From positions 1 through 64,000 of the forward strand of contig NZ_FMJL01000001.1 of assembly GCF_900095445.1 (NCBI RefSeq): DNA of 64,000 bases. Direction: 5' to 3'. The translations under genes and the position numbers were made by a program. The DNA is from Clostridium sp. N3C (lineage in GTDB: Bacteria; Bacillota; Clostridia; Clostridiales; Clostridiaceae). The notes under the pieces were generated by a model. The model was not told where the DNA came from. It saw nothing but the letters and a program-made list of their open reading frames with translations, and searched no databases. Within the stretch, counting starts at the first letter, position 1. Every line of letters starts with the position of its first letter. This document shows positions 10,229 through 20,411 of this stretch, one piece after another.

Positions 10229-11302
10229 ATGTCTAAAAAGGCATATTTAATACTGGAGAATGGACAATGTTTTGAGGGGCAGACATTGGGTGCAGTAGGT
10301 GAAGTAATAGGTGAAATTGTATTTACCACAGGAATGACTGGATATTTGGAAACTTTAACAGATCAAAGTTACTATGGTCAAATAGTTCTCCAAACCTTTC
10401 CGCTAATTGGTAATTACGGCATTATCCCCTCTGATTTTGAAAGTGAGTTTATTGGGGCAAGTGCATATATTGTAAAATATCCTTGCGAAAATCCTTCAAA
10501 TTTTAGAAGTGAAGGTGAACTTGACGAATTTTTAAAGAAAAGAAATATTATCGGTTTATCTCATATTGATACTAGAGCTGTAACAAAGATAATACGGGAA
10601 TATGGTGTGATGAACGGTAAAATAACAGATAAGAAACCGGAGAATATAGATCTAGAGGAAATAAAAAATTATAAAATAAAAAATGCTGTTGAAAGTGTTT
10701 CTGTTAAAGAGGTAATAGAATATAAATGTGTCAATCCTAAATATAAAGTAGCACTTCTTGATTTTGGGCTTAAGCGAAATATAGTGCGGGAGCTTACTAA
10801 ACGTGGGTGTAATGTATGGGTATTCCCATATAATAGCACTGTAGAAGATATAAAAAGTATTAATCCAGACGGTATTATGTTATCAAACGGTCCTGGGGAC
10901 CCTTCTGAAAATTACATTATTATAGAAAATGTAAAAGAAATTATAAATACAAATATACCTATGTTTGGCATATGTCTTGGTCATCAGATTTTAGCCCTTG
11001 CCCATGGCTTTAGAACACATAAGCTGAAATATGGTCATCGTGGAGCAAACCAGCCAGTAAAAGACTTGATAAGTGGTAGAGTATATATTTCAAGTCAAAA
11101 TCATGGATATGCAGTTACTTCGGAAAGCATTGATAAAGATGTGGCCGATCAATGGTTTGTTAATGTGAATGATAAAACTTGTGAGGGAGTTATATATAAA
11201 AATTCTCCTATTTTTTCAGTACAATTCCATCCTGAAGCCTGTGGAGGACCGCATGATACAGCCTTTCTCTTTGATAAATTTATAGAAAGTATGGGAGGTT
11301 AA
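10229..11302 (+). CDS. carA: carbamoyl-phosphate synthase small (glutaminase) subunit
   Basis: A 357-aa subunit that hydrolyses glutamine and passes ammonia to CarB. The N-terminal CPSase domain begins KAYLILENGQCFEG and includes TGMTGYLETLTDQSYYGQ. The class I amidotransferase domain has the nucleophile in MFGICLGHQILALAHG and the His/Glu pair in VQFHPEACGGPHDT. It starts 54 bases after the ANTAR gene behind TAGGAGGGATGAGTA and ends 4 bases before carB. The product feeds pyrimidine and arginine synthesis. Length and motifs are normal. Confidence 0.96.
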   Translation: MSKKAYLILENGQCFEGQTLGAVGEVIGEIVFTTGMTGYLETLTDQSYYGQIVLQTFPLIGNYGIIPSDFESEFIGASAYIVKYPCENPSNFRSEGELDEFLKKRNIIGLSHIDTRAVTKIIREYGVMNGKITDKKPENIDLEEIKNYKIKNAVESVSVKEVIEYKCVNPKYKVALLDFGLKRNIVRELTKRGCNVWVFPYNSTVEDIKSINPDGIMLSNGPGDPSENYIIIENVKEIINTNIPMFGICLGHQILALAHGFRTHKLKYGHRGANQPVKDLISGRVYISSQNHGYAVTSESIDKDVADQWFVNVNDKTCEGVIYKNSPIFSVQFHPEACGGPHDTAFLFDKFIESMGG

Positions 11303-11306
11303 GAAT

Positions 11307-14300
11307 ATGCCGTTAGATAAAAACATAAAAAAAGTTTTGGTCATAGGTTCAGGCCCTATCGTAATTGGGCAAGCTGCTGAATTTGATTATGCAGGAACAC
11401 AGGCTTGTCGTGTTCTTCGTAAAGAGGGCATTGAAATTGTGCTTGTTAATTCTAATCCAGCAACTATCATGACTGATAAAAATATTGCAGACAAAATATA
11501 TATTGAGCCTCTTACTTTAACAACAATCAAGAGAATTATTGAGAAAGAAAGACCAGACAGTATTTTGTCAGGACTTGGAGGCCAGACAGGACTTACTCTT
11601 TGCATGCAGTTAGCTAAGGAGGGCTTCCTAGATAAGATGAATGTAAGGTTACTAGGTAGTTCTCCAGAAACTATAGATAAGGCTGAGGATAGACAACTTT
11701 TCAAAGAGACTATGGAGAAAATAGGTGAGCCGGTTATTCCATCTATTATAGCTACGGATGTTAGTACAGCAGTAGAGTTTGCTGAGGAAAACGGATATCC
11801 TGTTATAATTAGACCTGCCTTCACTCTAGGAGGAAGCGGTGGTGGTATAGCTAACAATAAGGATGAACTTTTGGAAATTGCTAGAAACGGTTTATCTTTA
11901 TCACCAATTCATCAGATACTTGTAGAAAAATCTATTGCTGGATGGAAGGAAATCGAGTTTGAAGTGATGCGAGATAGAGCTGGTAATGTTATAACGGTAT
12001 GTTCAATGGAAAATTTCGATCCTGTAGGTGTGCATACCGGGGATAGTATAGTTATAGCTCCAGCTGTTACATTGGCAGATAAAGAATATCAAATGCTTAG
12101 AAGTGCGGCATTGAACATTATTACGGCTCTTGAGGTAGAAGGTGGTTGTAACTGTCAGTTTGCTCTACATCCTCACAGCTTTGAATATGCAGTAATAGAG
12201 GTAAATCCGAGAGTATCTCGTTCATCTGCTTTAGCATCAAAGGCTACTGGTTATCCTATTGCAAAGGTTGCTACTAAAATTGCTATTGGTTATACCTTAG
12301 ATGAGATAAAAAATGATGTTACGGGAACAACTTTTGCTGCTTTTGAACCTACTCTTGATTATGTGGCAGTTAAGTTACCTAAGTGGCCTTTTGATAAGTT
12401 TGTTTATGCAAAAAAGGAATTAAGTACTCAAATGAAAGCTACCGGTGAAGTGATGGCTATTGCAGATACCTTCGAGGAGGCTCTATTAAAAGCGGTACGA
12501 GGTGCAGAAATTGGACTTAACAACCTTGATTTAAAAAGACTTAAAAATAAAAGTGACAGTGAAATAATGGAATTACTTTCTACTGTAACAGATGAGCGTT
12601 TGTTTTTGGTGTATGAAGCAATTTTACGTGCATTGAGCAAAGGTACTGTTAAGGAAACTATAGATGAAATTCATTTAATAACTAAAATAGACCGATGGTT
12701 TTTGTATGCTCTTAAAAACATAGCCGAGGGAAAGGTTAAAACACAGAGCTTATCATATAAAATGGTTGATACCTGTGGTGGTGAATTTGAAGCTAAGACA
12801 CCTTACTTTTACTCCATATCAAATAGTGTTGAAAATGAGGCACTGCCATTTGTGGAAAGAAGTAAAAAGGAACGTATACTAGTATTAGGAAGTGGTCCAA
12901 TACGTATAGGACAAGGTATTGAATTTGATTATGCCTCCGTTCACTGTGTTTGGACTCTTAAGAAAATGGGCTATGAGGTAATAGTAATTAACAACAATCC
13001 TGAAACAGTATCTACTGACTTTGATACTGGAGATCGTCTTTATTTTGAGCCTCTTTGTATAGATGATGTTATGAGTGTAGTTGATATTGAAAAGCCAATA
13101 GGTGTAATTGTAGCTTTCGGTGGAGGTACAGCAATAAAGCTAGCACAGAAATTGCATCAACGTGGGGTGAATATTATAGGTACATCTGCAGAAAGCATTG
13201 ATATATGCGAAGACAGAAAGCGCTTCGATGATTTACTTGAAGGTTTAGGTATTAAGAGACCAAAAGGATATGGTGTATTAACAAAAGAAGAAGCACTTGA
13301 TGCTGCAGAGAAATTAGGCTATCCAGTATTGCTTCGTCCTTCTTATGTTCTTGGTGGTCAAAACATGATTATTGCTTTCTCACCGGAGGACGTTAAGGAG
13401 TATATGGATATCATTCTACGTCAGAAGCAGGATAATCCAGTGCTTATTGATAAGTATTTGGCTGGTTTGGAGATAGAAGTTGATGCCATTAGTGATGGTG
13501 TTGATGTATTAATACCAGGTATTATGGAGCATATAGAGCGAACAGGTATACATTCAGGTGACAGTATAGCGGTATATCCTGCACCAAATGTAGATGACCA
13601 GTTGGCTCAAAAGATATATGAAGAAACAAAAAGACTTTGCATGGCTTTAAATGTGAAAGGTCTTGTGAATATCCAATATGTGCTTTATGATAATGACATT
13701 TATGTAATAGAAGTAAATCCACGTGCTTCTAGAACTGTTCCTTATTTAAGTAAGGTAACCGGTGTTCCTATGTGTGAGCTTGCTACAAGGGTAAGTGTAG
13801 GTGAAAGTTTAAGTAGTTTAGGATATTCTTCAGGTATAGCTAAAATACCACCCTATGTAGCAGTTAAGGTACCTGTATTTTCTTTTGAGAAACTTACTGA
13901 TTTAGATACACATTTAGGACCAGAAATGAAGTCCACTGGAGAAGTATTAGGAATTGGAAAAAATATAGAGGAAGCCTTATATAAAGGTCTTATAGCAGCG
14001 GGATACAAAATGCACAAAAGCGGTGGCGTATTTTTAACTGTTCGTGATAGCGACAAGATCGAGATACGTGATATAGCAAAGAAGTTTTATGATTTAGGAT
14101 TTAAGCTTTATGCAACTAGAGGAACAGCAAAAGTACTTGCAAGTAAGGGCTTTGATGTTGAAGTAGTGAACAAGATACATGAATGTGAAGAAAACAATAC
14201 GGTCACTTTGCTTGAAAGTGGTAAAATCAGTTACATCATATCCACATCAGCAAAGGGGAGAAATCCAGCAACAGATGATGTGAAGATTCGAAGAAAGGCT

Positions 14301-15302
14301 TGCCTTTTAGGTATTCCTTGTCTTACCTCCATCGACACAGCAAATGCATTAGCAGATTGTTTATTATCAGGATATAGTGAAATTAACACAGAACTTATAA
14401 ATATAAATAATCTAAGGAGGGAACGTATGAAAATTAATTTTACAAAAATGCAAGGTTGCGGAAATGACTATATTTATATAAATTGCATAGGAAATGCAGC
14501 TACAGATGGTATGGAAATAAATTCGCCAGAATCTTTATCAGTATATTTATCTGATAGACATTTTGGTGTAGGTGGAGATGGTATAGTTTTAATCTTACCT
14601 TCTAATGTAGCAGATGCAAAAATGAGGATGTTTAACCTTGATGGTAGTGAAGGGAAGATGTGCGGAAATGCTATACGTTGTGTAGCTAAGTATCTATATG
14701 ATAATGGTATTGTAAAAAAAGAGCAAATATCAATTGAAACTTTATCCGGTATAAAGGAATTACAATTGTTCACACAAAACGGAGCAGTTTCAAAAGTTAA
14801 GGTTAACATGGGAAAAGCAGAACTTAGACCAGAAAATATTCCTGTTAGTTTAGAAGGTGACAGCATAATAAACAGAAAAGTGAGTATAAATGATAAAGAG
14901 TATGCTATTACTTGTGTTTCTATGGGAAATCCTCATGCTGTTGTATTTTGCGATGAAGAAATCAACGAGGTAGAGTTGGATAGTTTTAAAATTGATGAAA
15001 TAGGACCTTTATTTGAAAACAATGAAATTTTCCCTGAAAGAGTTAATACAGAATTTGTTAAGGTTCTAGAAAGAAATAGGTTAAAAATGCGTGTATGGGA
15101 ACGTGGAAGCGGGGAAACCCTTGCTTGTGGTACAGGGGCCTGTGCTTCAGCGGTGGCAGCTGTTTTGAATGGATATTGTGATAAAGATACAGATATTACA
15201 GTTGAATTACTTGGTGGTGAACTTACTATTCGTTACACAGATGATGCTGTATATATGACAGGTGATTGCAAAAAAGTATTTGAAGGAACGGTGGAGATAT
15301 AA
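11307..15302 (+). CDS. carB-dapF: carbamoyl-phosphate synthase large subunit fused in frame to diaminopimelate epimerase
   Basis: One open frame of 1331 codons. Residues 1 to about 1040 are CarB, with two ATP-grasp halves (starting [17 protein letters not shown] and [17 protein letters not shown]) and a C-terminal MGS-like allosteric domain. Residues 1041-1331 are a complete Dap[11 protein letters not shown], both catalytic cysteines ([10 protein letters not shown] and [13 protein letters not shown]), 291 aa if started alone. The frame crosses the junction without a stop, but a full AAGGAGGG ribosome site sits just before the internal ATG at 14427. Either CarB lost its stop by a small indel and a fusion is made, or DapF is also made from its own start. 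Sequencing error is the alternative. Roles: carbamoyl phosphate from glutamine, and LL- to meso-diaminopimelate. Confidence 0.92.
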   Translation: MPLDKNIKKVLVIGSGPIVIGQAAEFDYAGTQACRVLRKEGIEIVLVNSNPATIMTDKNIADKIYIEPLTLTTIKRIIEKERPDSILSGLGGQTGLTLCMQLAKEGFLDKMNVRLLGSSPETIDKAEDRQLFKETMEKIGEPVIPSIIATDVSTAVEFAEENGYPVIIRPAFTLGGSGGGIANNKDELLEIARNGLSLSPIHQILVEKSIAGWKEIEFEVMRDRAGNVITVCSMENFDPVGVHTGDSIVIAPAVTLADKEYQMLRSAALNIITALEVEGGCNCQFALHPHSFEYAVIEVNPRVSRSSALASKATGYPIAKVATKIAIGYTLDEIKNDVTGTTFAAFEPTLDYVAVKLPKWPFDKFVYAKKELSTQMKATGEVMAIADTFEEALLKAVRGAEIGLNNLDLKRLKNKSDSEIMELLSTVTDERLFLVYEAILRALSKGTVKETIDEIHLITKIDRWFLYALKNIAEGKVKTQSLSYKMVDTCGGEFEAKTPYFYSISNSVENEALPFVERSKKERILVLGSGPIRIGQGIEFDYASVHCVWTLKKMGYEVIVINNNPETVSTDFDTGDRLYFEPLCIDDVMSVVDIEKPIGVIVAFGGGTAIKLAQKLHQRGVNIIGTSAESIDICEDRKRFDDLLEGLGIKRPKGYGVLTKEEALDAAEKLGYPVLLRPSYVLGGQNMIIAFSPEDVKEYMDIILRQKQDNPVLIDKYLAGLEIEVDAISDGVDVLIPGIMEHIERTGIHSGDSIAVYPAPNVDDQLAQKIYEETKRLCMALNVKGLVNIQYVLYDNDIYVIEVNPRASRTVPYLSKVTGVPMCELATRVSVGESLSSLGYSSGIAKIPPYVAVKVPVFSFEKLTDLDTHLGPEMKSTGEVLGIGKNIEEALYKGLIAAGYKMHKSGGVFLTVRDSDKIEIRDIAKKFYDLGFKLYATRGTAKVLASKGFDVEVVNKIHECEENNTVTLLESGKISYIISTSAKGRNPATDDVKIRRKACLLGIPCLTSIDTANALADCLLSGYSEINTELININNLRRERMKINFTKMQGCGNDYIYINCIGNAATDGMEINSPESLSVYLSDRHFGVGGDGIVLILPSNVADAKMRMFNLDGSEGKMCGNAIRCVAKYLYDNGIVKKEQISIETLSGIKELQLFTQNGAVSKVKVNMGKAELRPENIPVSLEGDSIINRKVSINDKEYAITCVSMGNPHAVVFCDEEINEVELDSFKIDEIGPLFENNEIFPERVNTEFVKVLERNRLKMRVWERGSGETLACGTGACASAVAAVLNGYCDKDTDITVELLGGELTIRYTDDAVYMTGDCKKVFEGTVEI
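14413..14429 (+). promoter_or_regulatory. dapF: internal ribosome site and ATG of dapF inside the carB frame
   Basis: CTAAGGAGGGAACGT precedes ATG 14427 at ideal spacing, within the continuous carB-dapF frame. It strongly suggests that free DapF is translated even if the fusion is real. Confidence 0.8.
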
Positions 15303-16900
15303 TGACGAAGTATATATTTGTAACAGGTGGCGTAGTTTCAGGTCTTGGTAAGGGTATAACTGCTGCAAGTCTTGGAAGACTTCTTAAACAAAGAGGATTA
15401 AAGATTGCTGCACAAAAGTTAGACCCTTATATGAATGTTGATCCAGGGACCATGAGTCCCTTCCAGCATGGAGAGGTTTTTGTAACAGATGATGGAGCAG
15501 AAACAGATTTGGATTTAGGACATTATGAACGTTTTATTGATGAAAACTTAACTAAATTATCTAATCTCACTTCTGGAAAAGTATATTACAATGTGCTTAA
15601 TCGAGAACGTACCGGAGCTTATTTAGGTCAAACAGTACAGGTTATACCACATATAACTAATGAGATAAAAGATTTTATTTATAGTAGTGCAAAATTAAGT
15701 GGTGCAGATGTGCTTATTACAGAAATAGGTGGTACTATCGGTGATATTGAAAGTCAGCCATTTTTGGAAGCAATAAGGCAAATATCTCTTGAGGTAGGAA
15801 TATCAAATTGTCTATTTATTCATGTTACTTTAGTACCTTATTTAAAAGGTTCAGGAGAGCATAAATCAAAGCCTACCCAACATTCAGTAAAGGAGCTACG
15901 TGCACTAGGTATTTCTCCTAATATTATTATTGCCCGTGCTGATGAACCCATTGATAATAGTATAAAGGAAAAAATAGCTTTATTTTGCAATGTAAAGCCT
16001 GATTGTGTTATAGAAAACCTTACATTAAACAATCTTTATGAAGCTCCATTAATGCTTCATGAAAATGGTCTTGATGAAGTAGTATGCCGTGAGTTATCAC
16101 TTCAAACTAAACCTGCTGATTTAACAGAGTGGAAGGATCTAGTATCAAAAATTAGGCAGAGAAAATCCGAAGTGATTATTGCTATTGTTGGTAAGTATGT
16201 AAAATTACATGATGCATATTTATCCATAATAGAAAGTCTTAACCACGCAGGCTTTAATTTAGGAGCGGTGGTAAAGATAAAATGGATCGATAGTGAGGAT
16301 GTTACACCGGAAAGCGTAAGTATATTACTTAATGATATAGATGGTATTATCATACCGGGAGGCTTTGGTGACCGTGGTATAGAAGGTAAAATTGAAGCTT
16401 GCCGATATGCAAGGGAAAATAACATCCCTTTCCTAGGGATTTGTCTTGGTATGCAGATTGCTGTTATTGAATATGCTAGAAATGTATGTGGATTAGAAAA
16501 TGCTCATTCTGCTGAATTTTCACAGAATACACCACATCCTGTAATTCATATTATGGAAGAACAGCTTGGCATTACTAAAAAGGGTGGCACAATGCGTTTA
16601 GGAGCTTATGGTTGTAAGATAATTCCAGGAACACGAATGGAAGAAGTGTATAATGCAAACCAAATATCTGAAAGACATAGACATAGATATGAATTTAATA
16701 ACGAGTACCGTGAGTTGTTAACAGAAAAAGGTCTTGTTATTAGCGGAGTTTCACCGGATGGTACTTTGGTAGAAACAGTGGAGCTTACTGATAAGCCTTT
16801 CTATATTGGTGTACAGTTCCATCCTGAATTTAAGAGCAGACCAAATAAACCACACCCCTTATTTGTAGGACTTGTGAAAGCTGCACTTAAGGATAAATAA
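15302..16900 (+). CDS. pyrG: CTP synthase
   Basis: A 532-aa enzyme converting UTP to CTP with glutamine as nitrogen donor. The N-terminal synthase domain starts [17 protein letters not shown] and contains [19 protein letters not shown]. The C-terminal amidotransferase carries GICLGMQ (nucleophile Cys) and [11 protein letters not shown]. Its ATG overlaps the TAA of the upstream frame (TAATG), so translation is coupled to dapF. It belongs to the same glutamine-using operon. Length and motifs are standard. Confidence 0.97.
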   Translation: MTKYIFVTGGVVSGLGKGITAASLGRLLKQRGLKIAAQKLDPYMNVDPGTMSPFQHGEVFVTDDGAETDLDLGHYERFIDENLTKLSNLTSGKVYYNVLNRERTGAYLGQTVQVIPHITNEIKDFIYSSAKLSGADVLITEIGGTIGDIESQPFLEAIRQISLEVGISNCLFIHVTLVPYLKGSGEHKSKPTQHSVKELRALGISPNIIIARADEPIDNSIKEKIALFCNVKPDCVIENLTLNNLYEAPLMLHENGLDEVVCRELSLQTKPADLTEWKDLVSKIRQRKSEVIIAIVGKYVKLHDAYLSIIESLNHAGFNLGAVVKIKWIDSEDVTPESVSILLNDIDGIIIPGGFGDRGIEGKIEACRYARENNIPFLGICLGMQIAVIEYARNVCGLENAHSAEFSQNTPHPVIHIMEEQLGITKKGGTMRLGAYGCKIIPGTRMEEVYNANQISERHRHRYEFNNEYRELLTEKGLVISGVSPDGTLVETVELTDKPFYIGVQFHPEFKSRPNKPHPLFVGLVKAALKDK

Positions 16901-17015
16901 AAGATTATTCGTAAACTATCTTCCTTGCTTATTAATAATCTATAAAGATTGCTAAAAAAGTTATAGGAATAAATAACGGAATGGAAAAACAAGACAAGAC
17001 ATGAGGAGGGGGATT

Positions 17016-18188
17016 ATGAAAATAAATGAAAACTATTTAAAGCTTCAAGATAGTTATCTCTTTTCTAGAATTGCACAAAAGGTAAATGATTATAAGGTAG
17101 AAAATCCTGATAAGGAAATTATTAGATTAGGAATAGGGGATGTTACATTACCTCTTGTTCCTGCCGTAATATCAGCAATGCAGAAAGCTGTTTTGGAAAT
17201 GGGAGAAAGAGAAACCTTCAAGGGTTATGGAGAAGAACAGGGATATTCATTTTTGCGTCAAGCAATATGCAGATACTATAAGAAAAAAGGAGTATCTCTT
17301 TCAGAAGATGAGGTTTTCATAAGTGATGGTGCAAAAAGTGATCTGGGAAATATACTTGATATATTTGATGTGGATAATACTGTTCTCATTCCAGATCCTG
17401 TTTATCCAGTTTATGTTGATACAAATATAATGGCTGGACGTAAAATATTATTTGTAGAAGGGGATGAAAATAATTCCTTTTTACCCTTGCCAGATAAAAA
17501 TGTGAACGCTGATATTATTTATCTATGTTCACCTAATAACCCTACAGGAGCGGTTTATAATAAAGAACAACTTAAAGAGTGGGTTGATTATGCATTAGCT
17601 AAGGATGCGGTTATTTTATTTGATAGTGCCTATGAGTTTTTTGTTACAGATGATAGTCTACCTACAAGCATTTATCAGATTGAGGGTGCAAAGGAGTGTG
17701 CTATAGAATTTTCTTCTCTATCTAAAACAGCAGGCTTCACAGGCACTCGTTGTGGATATACCGTAGTACCAAAGGAGCTTATTAGAAACAATGTGGCCTT
17801 AAATAAATTATGGCTAAGACGTCAATGTACAAAGTTTAATGGAGTTCCTTATATTGTTCAACGAGGAGCTGAAGCTGTATTTACCGATGAAGGGTATAAG
17901 CAGATTAAGGAGAATGTTAACTATTACCTAGAAAATGCAAGAATTATGGCAGATACCTTATCACAACTAGATATATGGTTTACTGGAGGAAAAAATTCTC
18001 CATATATTTGGTTAAAATGTCCTAAGGGTTTATCTTCCTGGGAGTACTTTGATGAACTTTTGACTAAATATAATATAGTAGGTACACCGGGAGTAGGTTT
18101 TGGAGCAAAGGGAGAGGGCTTCTTCCGATTAACAGCTTTTGGTAATAGGGAAAATGTAATCAAAGCCATGGAAAGATTAAAAGGATAA
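17016..18188 (+). CDS. dapL: LL-diaminopimelate aminotransferase
   Basis: A 390-aa class I PLP aminotransferase making LL-diaminopimelate from tetrahydrodipicolinate and glutamate in one step. The family signature INENYLKLQDSYLFSRIA is at the start, with IRLGIGDVTLPL, CSPNNPTGAV and the PLP-Lys site SSLSKTAGFTGTRCGY. The start at 17016 is preceded by GAGGAGGGGGATT; an ATG at 17001 lies inside that site. DapF, which acts on its product, is encoded two genes upstream, so the operon holds both last steps to meso-diaminopimelate for cell wall and lysine. It probably ends the purA transcript; the asnB leader follows after 40 bases. Confidence 0.94.
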   Translation: MKINENYLKLQDSYLFSRIAQKVNDYKVENPDKEIIRLGIGDVTLPLVPAVISAMQKAVLEMGERETFKGYGEEQGYSFLRQAICRYYKKKGVSLSEDEVFISDGAKSDLGNILDIFDVDNTVLIPDPVYPVYVDTNIMAGRKILFVEGDENNSFLPLPDKNVNADIIYLCSPNNPTGAVYNKEQLKEWVDYALAKDAVILFDSAYEFFVTDDSLPTSIYQIEGAKECAIEFSSLSKTAGFTGTRCGYTVVPKELIRNNVALNKLWLRRQCTKFNGVPYIVQRGAEAVFTDEGYKQIKENVNYYLENARIMADTLSQLDIWFTGGKNSPYIWLKCPKGLSSWEYFDELLTKYNIVGTPGVGFGAKGEGFFRLTAFGNRENVIKAMERLKG

Positions 18189-18228
18189 TCTTTTCATCAT
18201 TTTATACTTCCCTACATATATTGATATT

Positions 18229-18300
18229 ATGAACAAAGGCGTTCATTCTTAAGTGCCAATTTTAATTGGCATAGGAGAATGTGCGCCTTTTATTTATTAA
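18229..18300 (+). promoter_or_regulatory. ANTAR-type antitermination leader of asnB
   Basis: ATGAAC-AAAGGC-GTTCAT (18229-18246) is a perfect 6-bp stem with the same hexaloop as the purA and glnN leaders. Bases 18236-18249 (AAGGCGTTCATTCT) instead pair with 18276-18289 (AGAATGTGCGCCTT), with one mismatch and one G-U, around an inner TGCCAAT/ATTGGCA hairpin, then TTTTATTTATT. The two folds exclude each other. Any promoter in the short gap after dapL is weak by eye, so readthrough from the operon may also feed it. Confidence 0.78.
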
Positions 18301-18314
18301 TGGGAGGTATTGTT

Positions 18315-20189
18315 GTGTGTGGATTAGCAGGCTTTTGCAGTTTTGAAGAGAATTTTTTATTGCAGAGGGAAAGATATAATAGGGTATTGATAGATATGAG
18401 AAAGTCCATAGCCCATCGTGGTAAGGACAGTACTGGAGAATATTTAAGTAAATATAGCGGTTTTAGTCATGCCCGTTTATCAATAAGAGATTTGACATTA
18501 GGAACCCAACCTATGATTAAAAAAATAGGAGAAGTAGAATATGCTATTGTATACAATGGAGAAATCTACAATGTAGATGAAATAAAGCCAGATTTGATTA
18601 TGGCAGGATACAGCTTTGAGACGACTTCTGATACAGAGGTTATTTTATTAGCTTATATACACTATGGGGTAGAATTTGTAAGCAAGCTAAATGGCATATT
18701 TGCTTTTTCTATTTGGGATGGAGGAAAAAAACAGCTACTTTTGTATCGAGATCGATTAGGTGTAAAGCCTTTGTTTTATTCAGTGAAGGATAATATGCTA
18801 GTGTTTGCTTCAGAACTTAAGGCCCTCTTTTGTCACCCTCAAATTAGACCAGAAATAAATATGAATAGCTTTAGGGAAATCTTTGGACTAGGACCAGCTA
18901 GAACGCCAGGTTGCGGAGTTTTTAAAAATATTTTTGAGTTATTACCGGGATATTTTATAGTATTTTCTAAAGAGGGATTGAGAGCATGTAAGTATTGGCA
19001 ACTAGAAATAAGGGAACACAAAGATGATTATAAGCAGACCATAGAAAGAGTTTCTTATTTGGTACGAGATGCCATTGTAAGACAGATGGTAGCAGATGTG
19101 CCAGTATGTAGTTTTTTATCTGGAGGAATCGATTCTAGTATAGTAACCGCTGTGGCCTCAGATTATTTACAAGATAGAGGAGCAACATTAAACACCTTTT
19201 CTTTTGATTTTATGGAGAATGAAATTTTTTTTAGTACTAATGCCTTTCAACCGGAAAGGGATAGACCTTTCGTAGATTTAATGAAAAAACATTATCCTGT
19301 TAATCACACTTATTTAGAATGTGATGAAGAAAAGTTAGTTGAATTTCTATATAAATCAGTAGATGCCAAAGATTTACCTGGGATGGCAGATGTAGATGCT
19401 TCACTTTTGTACTTTTGTTCATTAGTATCTGAGCATAACAAGGTGGCATTAACTGGAGAATGTGCTGATGAAATATTTGGGGGATACCCTTGGTTTTATA
19501 GAGAAGACCTATTGAAAGTAAAGGGGTTCCCTTGGTCCCATGATATAAGTATGAGAACAGCTTTGTTATCCGAAGAATTTAAAAAGGAGCTTAGGCTTGA
19601 AGAATATGTTAATGACAAATATATGGATTCACTGAAAGCTATGCCAAAGGGAGATAAAGGATTTTCAGCTGATAAAAAGTGTAGAGAGATCACATACTTG
19701 AATATTAAGTGGTTCATGCAAACTCTACTTGATCGCATGGATCGAGCAAGTATGTATTCTGGTCTTGAAGCAAGAGTTCCTTTTGCGGATCATCGAATTA
19801 TTGAATATGTCTTTAATGTACCTTGGGAAATGAAGTATAGGAAGGGTGTTGCAAAATCACTACTTCGAGAAGCCTGCAAGGATTTGCTACCATGTGAAAT
19901 ACTTCATAGAAAAAAAAGCCCTTATCCCAAAACCTATCATCCTAATTATGAAAATCTCTTATCTCAGCATTTAAGAAAGATTATCCAAAATTCAAATTCA
20001 CCTATTCAATTTATTATTGATAAGAAAAAGGTGGAGAATTTTTTGAAGGCGCCTTCTGATTATGGTAAGCCTTGGTTTGGACAGCTAATGTCTGCGCCGC
20101 AGTTAATTGCTTATTTAATTCAAATAAATTATTGGTTAGAAAAGTTTATGAATAGTAAATTCACACAAAAGAGTTTGACTAATATTTAG
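18315..20189 (+). CDS. asnB: asparagine synthetase (glutamine-hydrolysing)
   Basis: A 624-aa enzyme making asparagine from aspartate, glutamine and ATP. The start is a GTG placed directly before a Cys codon (VCGLAGF), with TGGGAGG seven bases upstream. This start is forced because removal of the initiator Met must expose Cys as the amidotransferase nucleophile. The N-terminal Ntn domain has HRGKDSTGEY, HARLSI and YNGEIYN; the C-terminal synthetase has the ATP loop FLSGGIDSS and LTGECADEIFGGYPW. Length and motifs are normal. It is controlled by the hexaloop leader just upstream. Confidence 0.95.
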   Translation: MCGLAGFCSFEENFLLQRERYNRVLIDMRKSIAHRGKDSTGEYLSKYSGFSHARLSIRDLTLGTQPMIKKIGEVEYAIVYNGEIYNVDEIKPDLIMAGYSFETTSDTEVILLAYIHYGVEFVSKLNGIFAFSIWDGGKKQLLLYRDRLGVKPLFYSVKDNMLVFASELKALFCHPQIRPEINMNSFREIFGLGPARTPGCGVFKNIFELLPGYFIVFSKEGLRACKYWQLEIREHKDDYKQTIERVSYLVRDAIVRQMVADVPVCSFLSGGIDSSIVTAVASDYLQDRGATLNTFSFDFMENEIFFSTNAFQPERDRPFVDLMKKHYPVNHTYLECDEEKLVEFLYKSVDAKDLPGMADVDASLLYFCSLVSEHNKVALTGECADEIFGGYPWFYREDLLKVKGFPWSHDISMRTALLSEEFKKELRLEEYVNDKYMDSLKAMPKGDKGFSADKKCREITYLNIKWFMQTLLDRMDRASMYSGLEARVPFADHRIIEYVFNVPWEMKYRKGVAKSLLREACKDLLPCEILHRKKSPYPKTYHPNYENLLSQHLRKIIQNSNSPIQFIIDKKKVENFLKAPSDYGKPWFGQLMSAPQLIAYLIQINYWLEKFMNSKFTQKSLTNI

Positions 20190-20203
20190 TTATGTGTTAT
20201 ATT
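20175..20203 (+). promoter_or_regulatory. glnN: glnN promoter
   Basis: TTGACT, 17 bases, TATATT, overlapping the last codons of asnB. Transcription should start near 20210, about ten bases before the hexaloop stem. Confidence 0.75.
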
Positions 20204-20218
20204 AAAAATATATACAAT

Positions 20219-20271
20219 GAACAGCAAAGGCGCTGTGGATTTAGTTCCGCAGCGCCTTTTTACTTTTTGTT
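20219..20271 (+). promoter_or_regulatory. ANTAR-type antitermination leader of glnN
   Basis: ACAGC-AAAGGC-GCTGT (20221-20236) carries the same hexaloop on a different stem sequence, which is compensatory evidence that loop and stem shape both matter. Bases 20226-20239 also pair with 20246-20259 to give a 14-bp terminator (AAAGGCGCTGTGGA with TCCGCAGCGCCTTT, one G-U) followed by a T-rich tail. Confidence 0.82.
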
Positions 20272-20411
20272 AAAGAAGAATGGACTTATATATGAGCAAA
20301 TTATCAATTTCCAGTGGCCCTAATCCGTTTATAAGCATTTTAAAGATTGAAAATCAGTGATATTGGGGTAGAAGGCTACAGGAATTGAATTATTATAAGG
20401 GGGAGTTAGTA

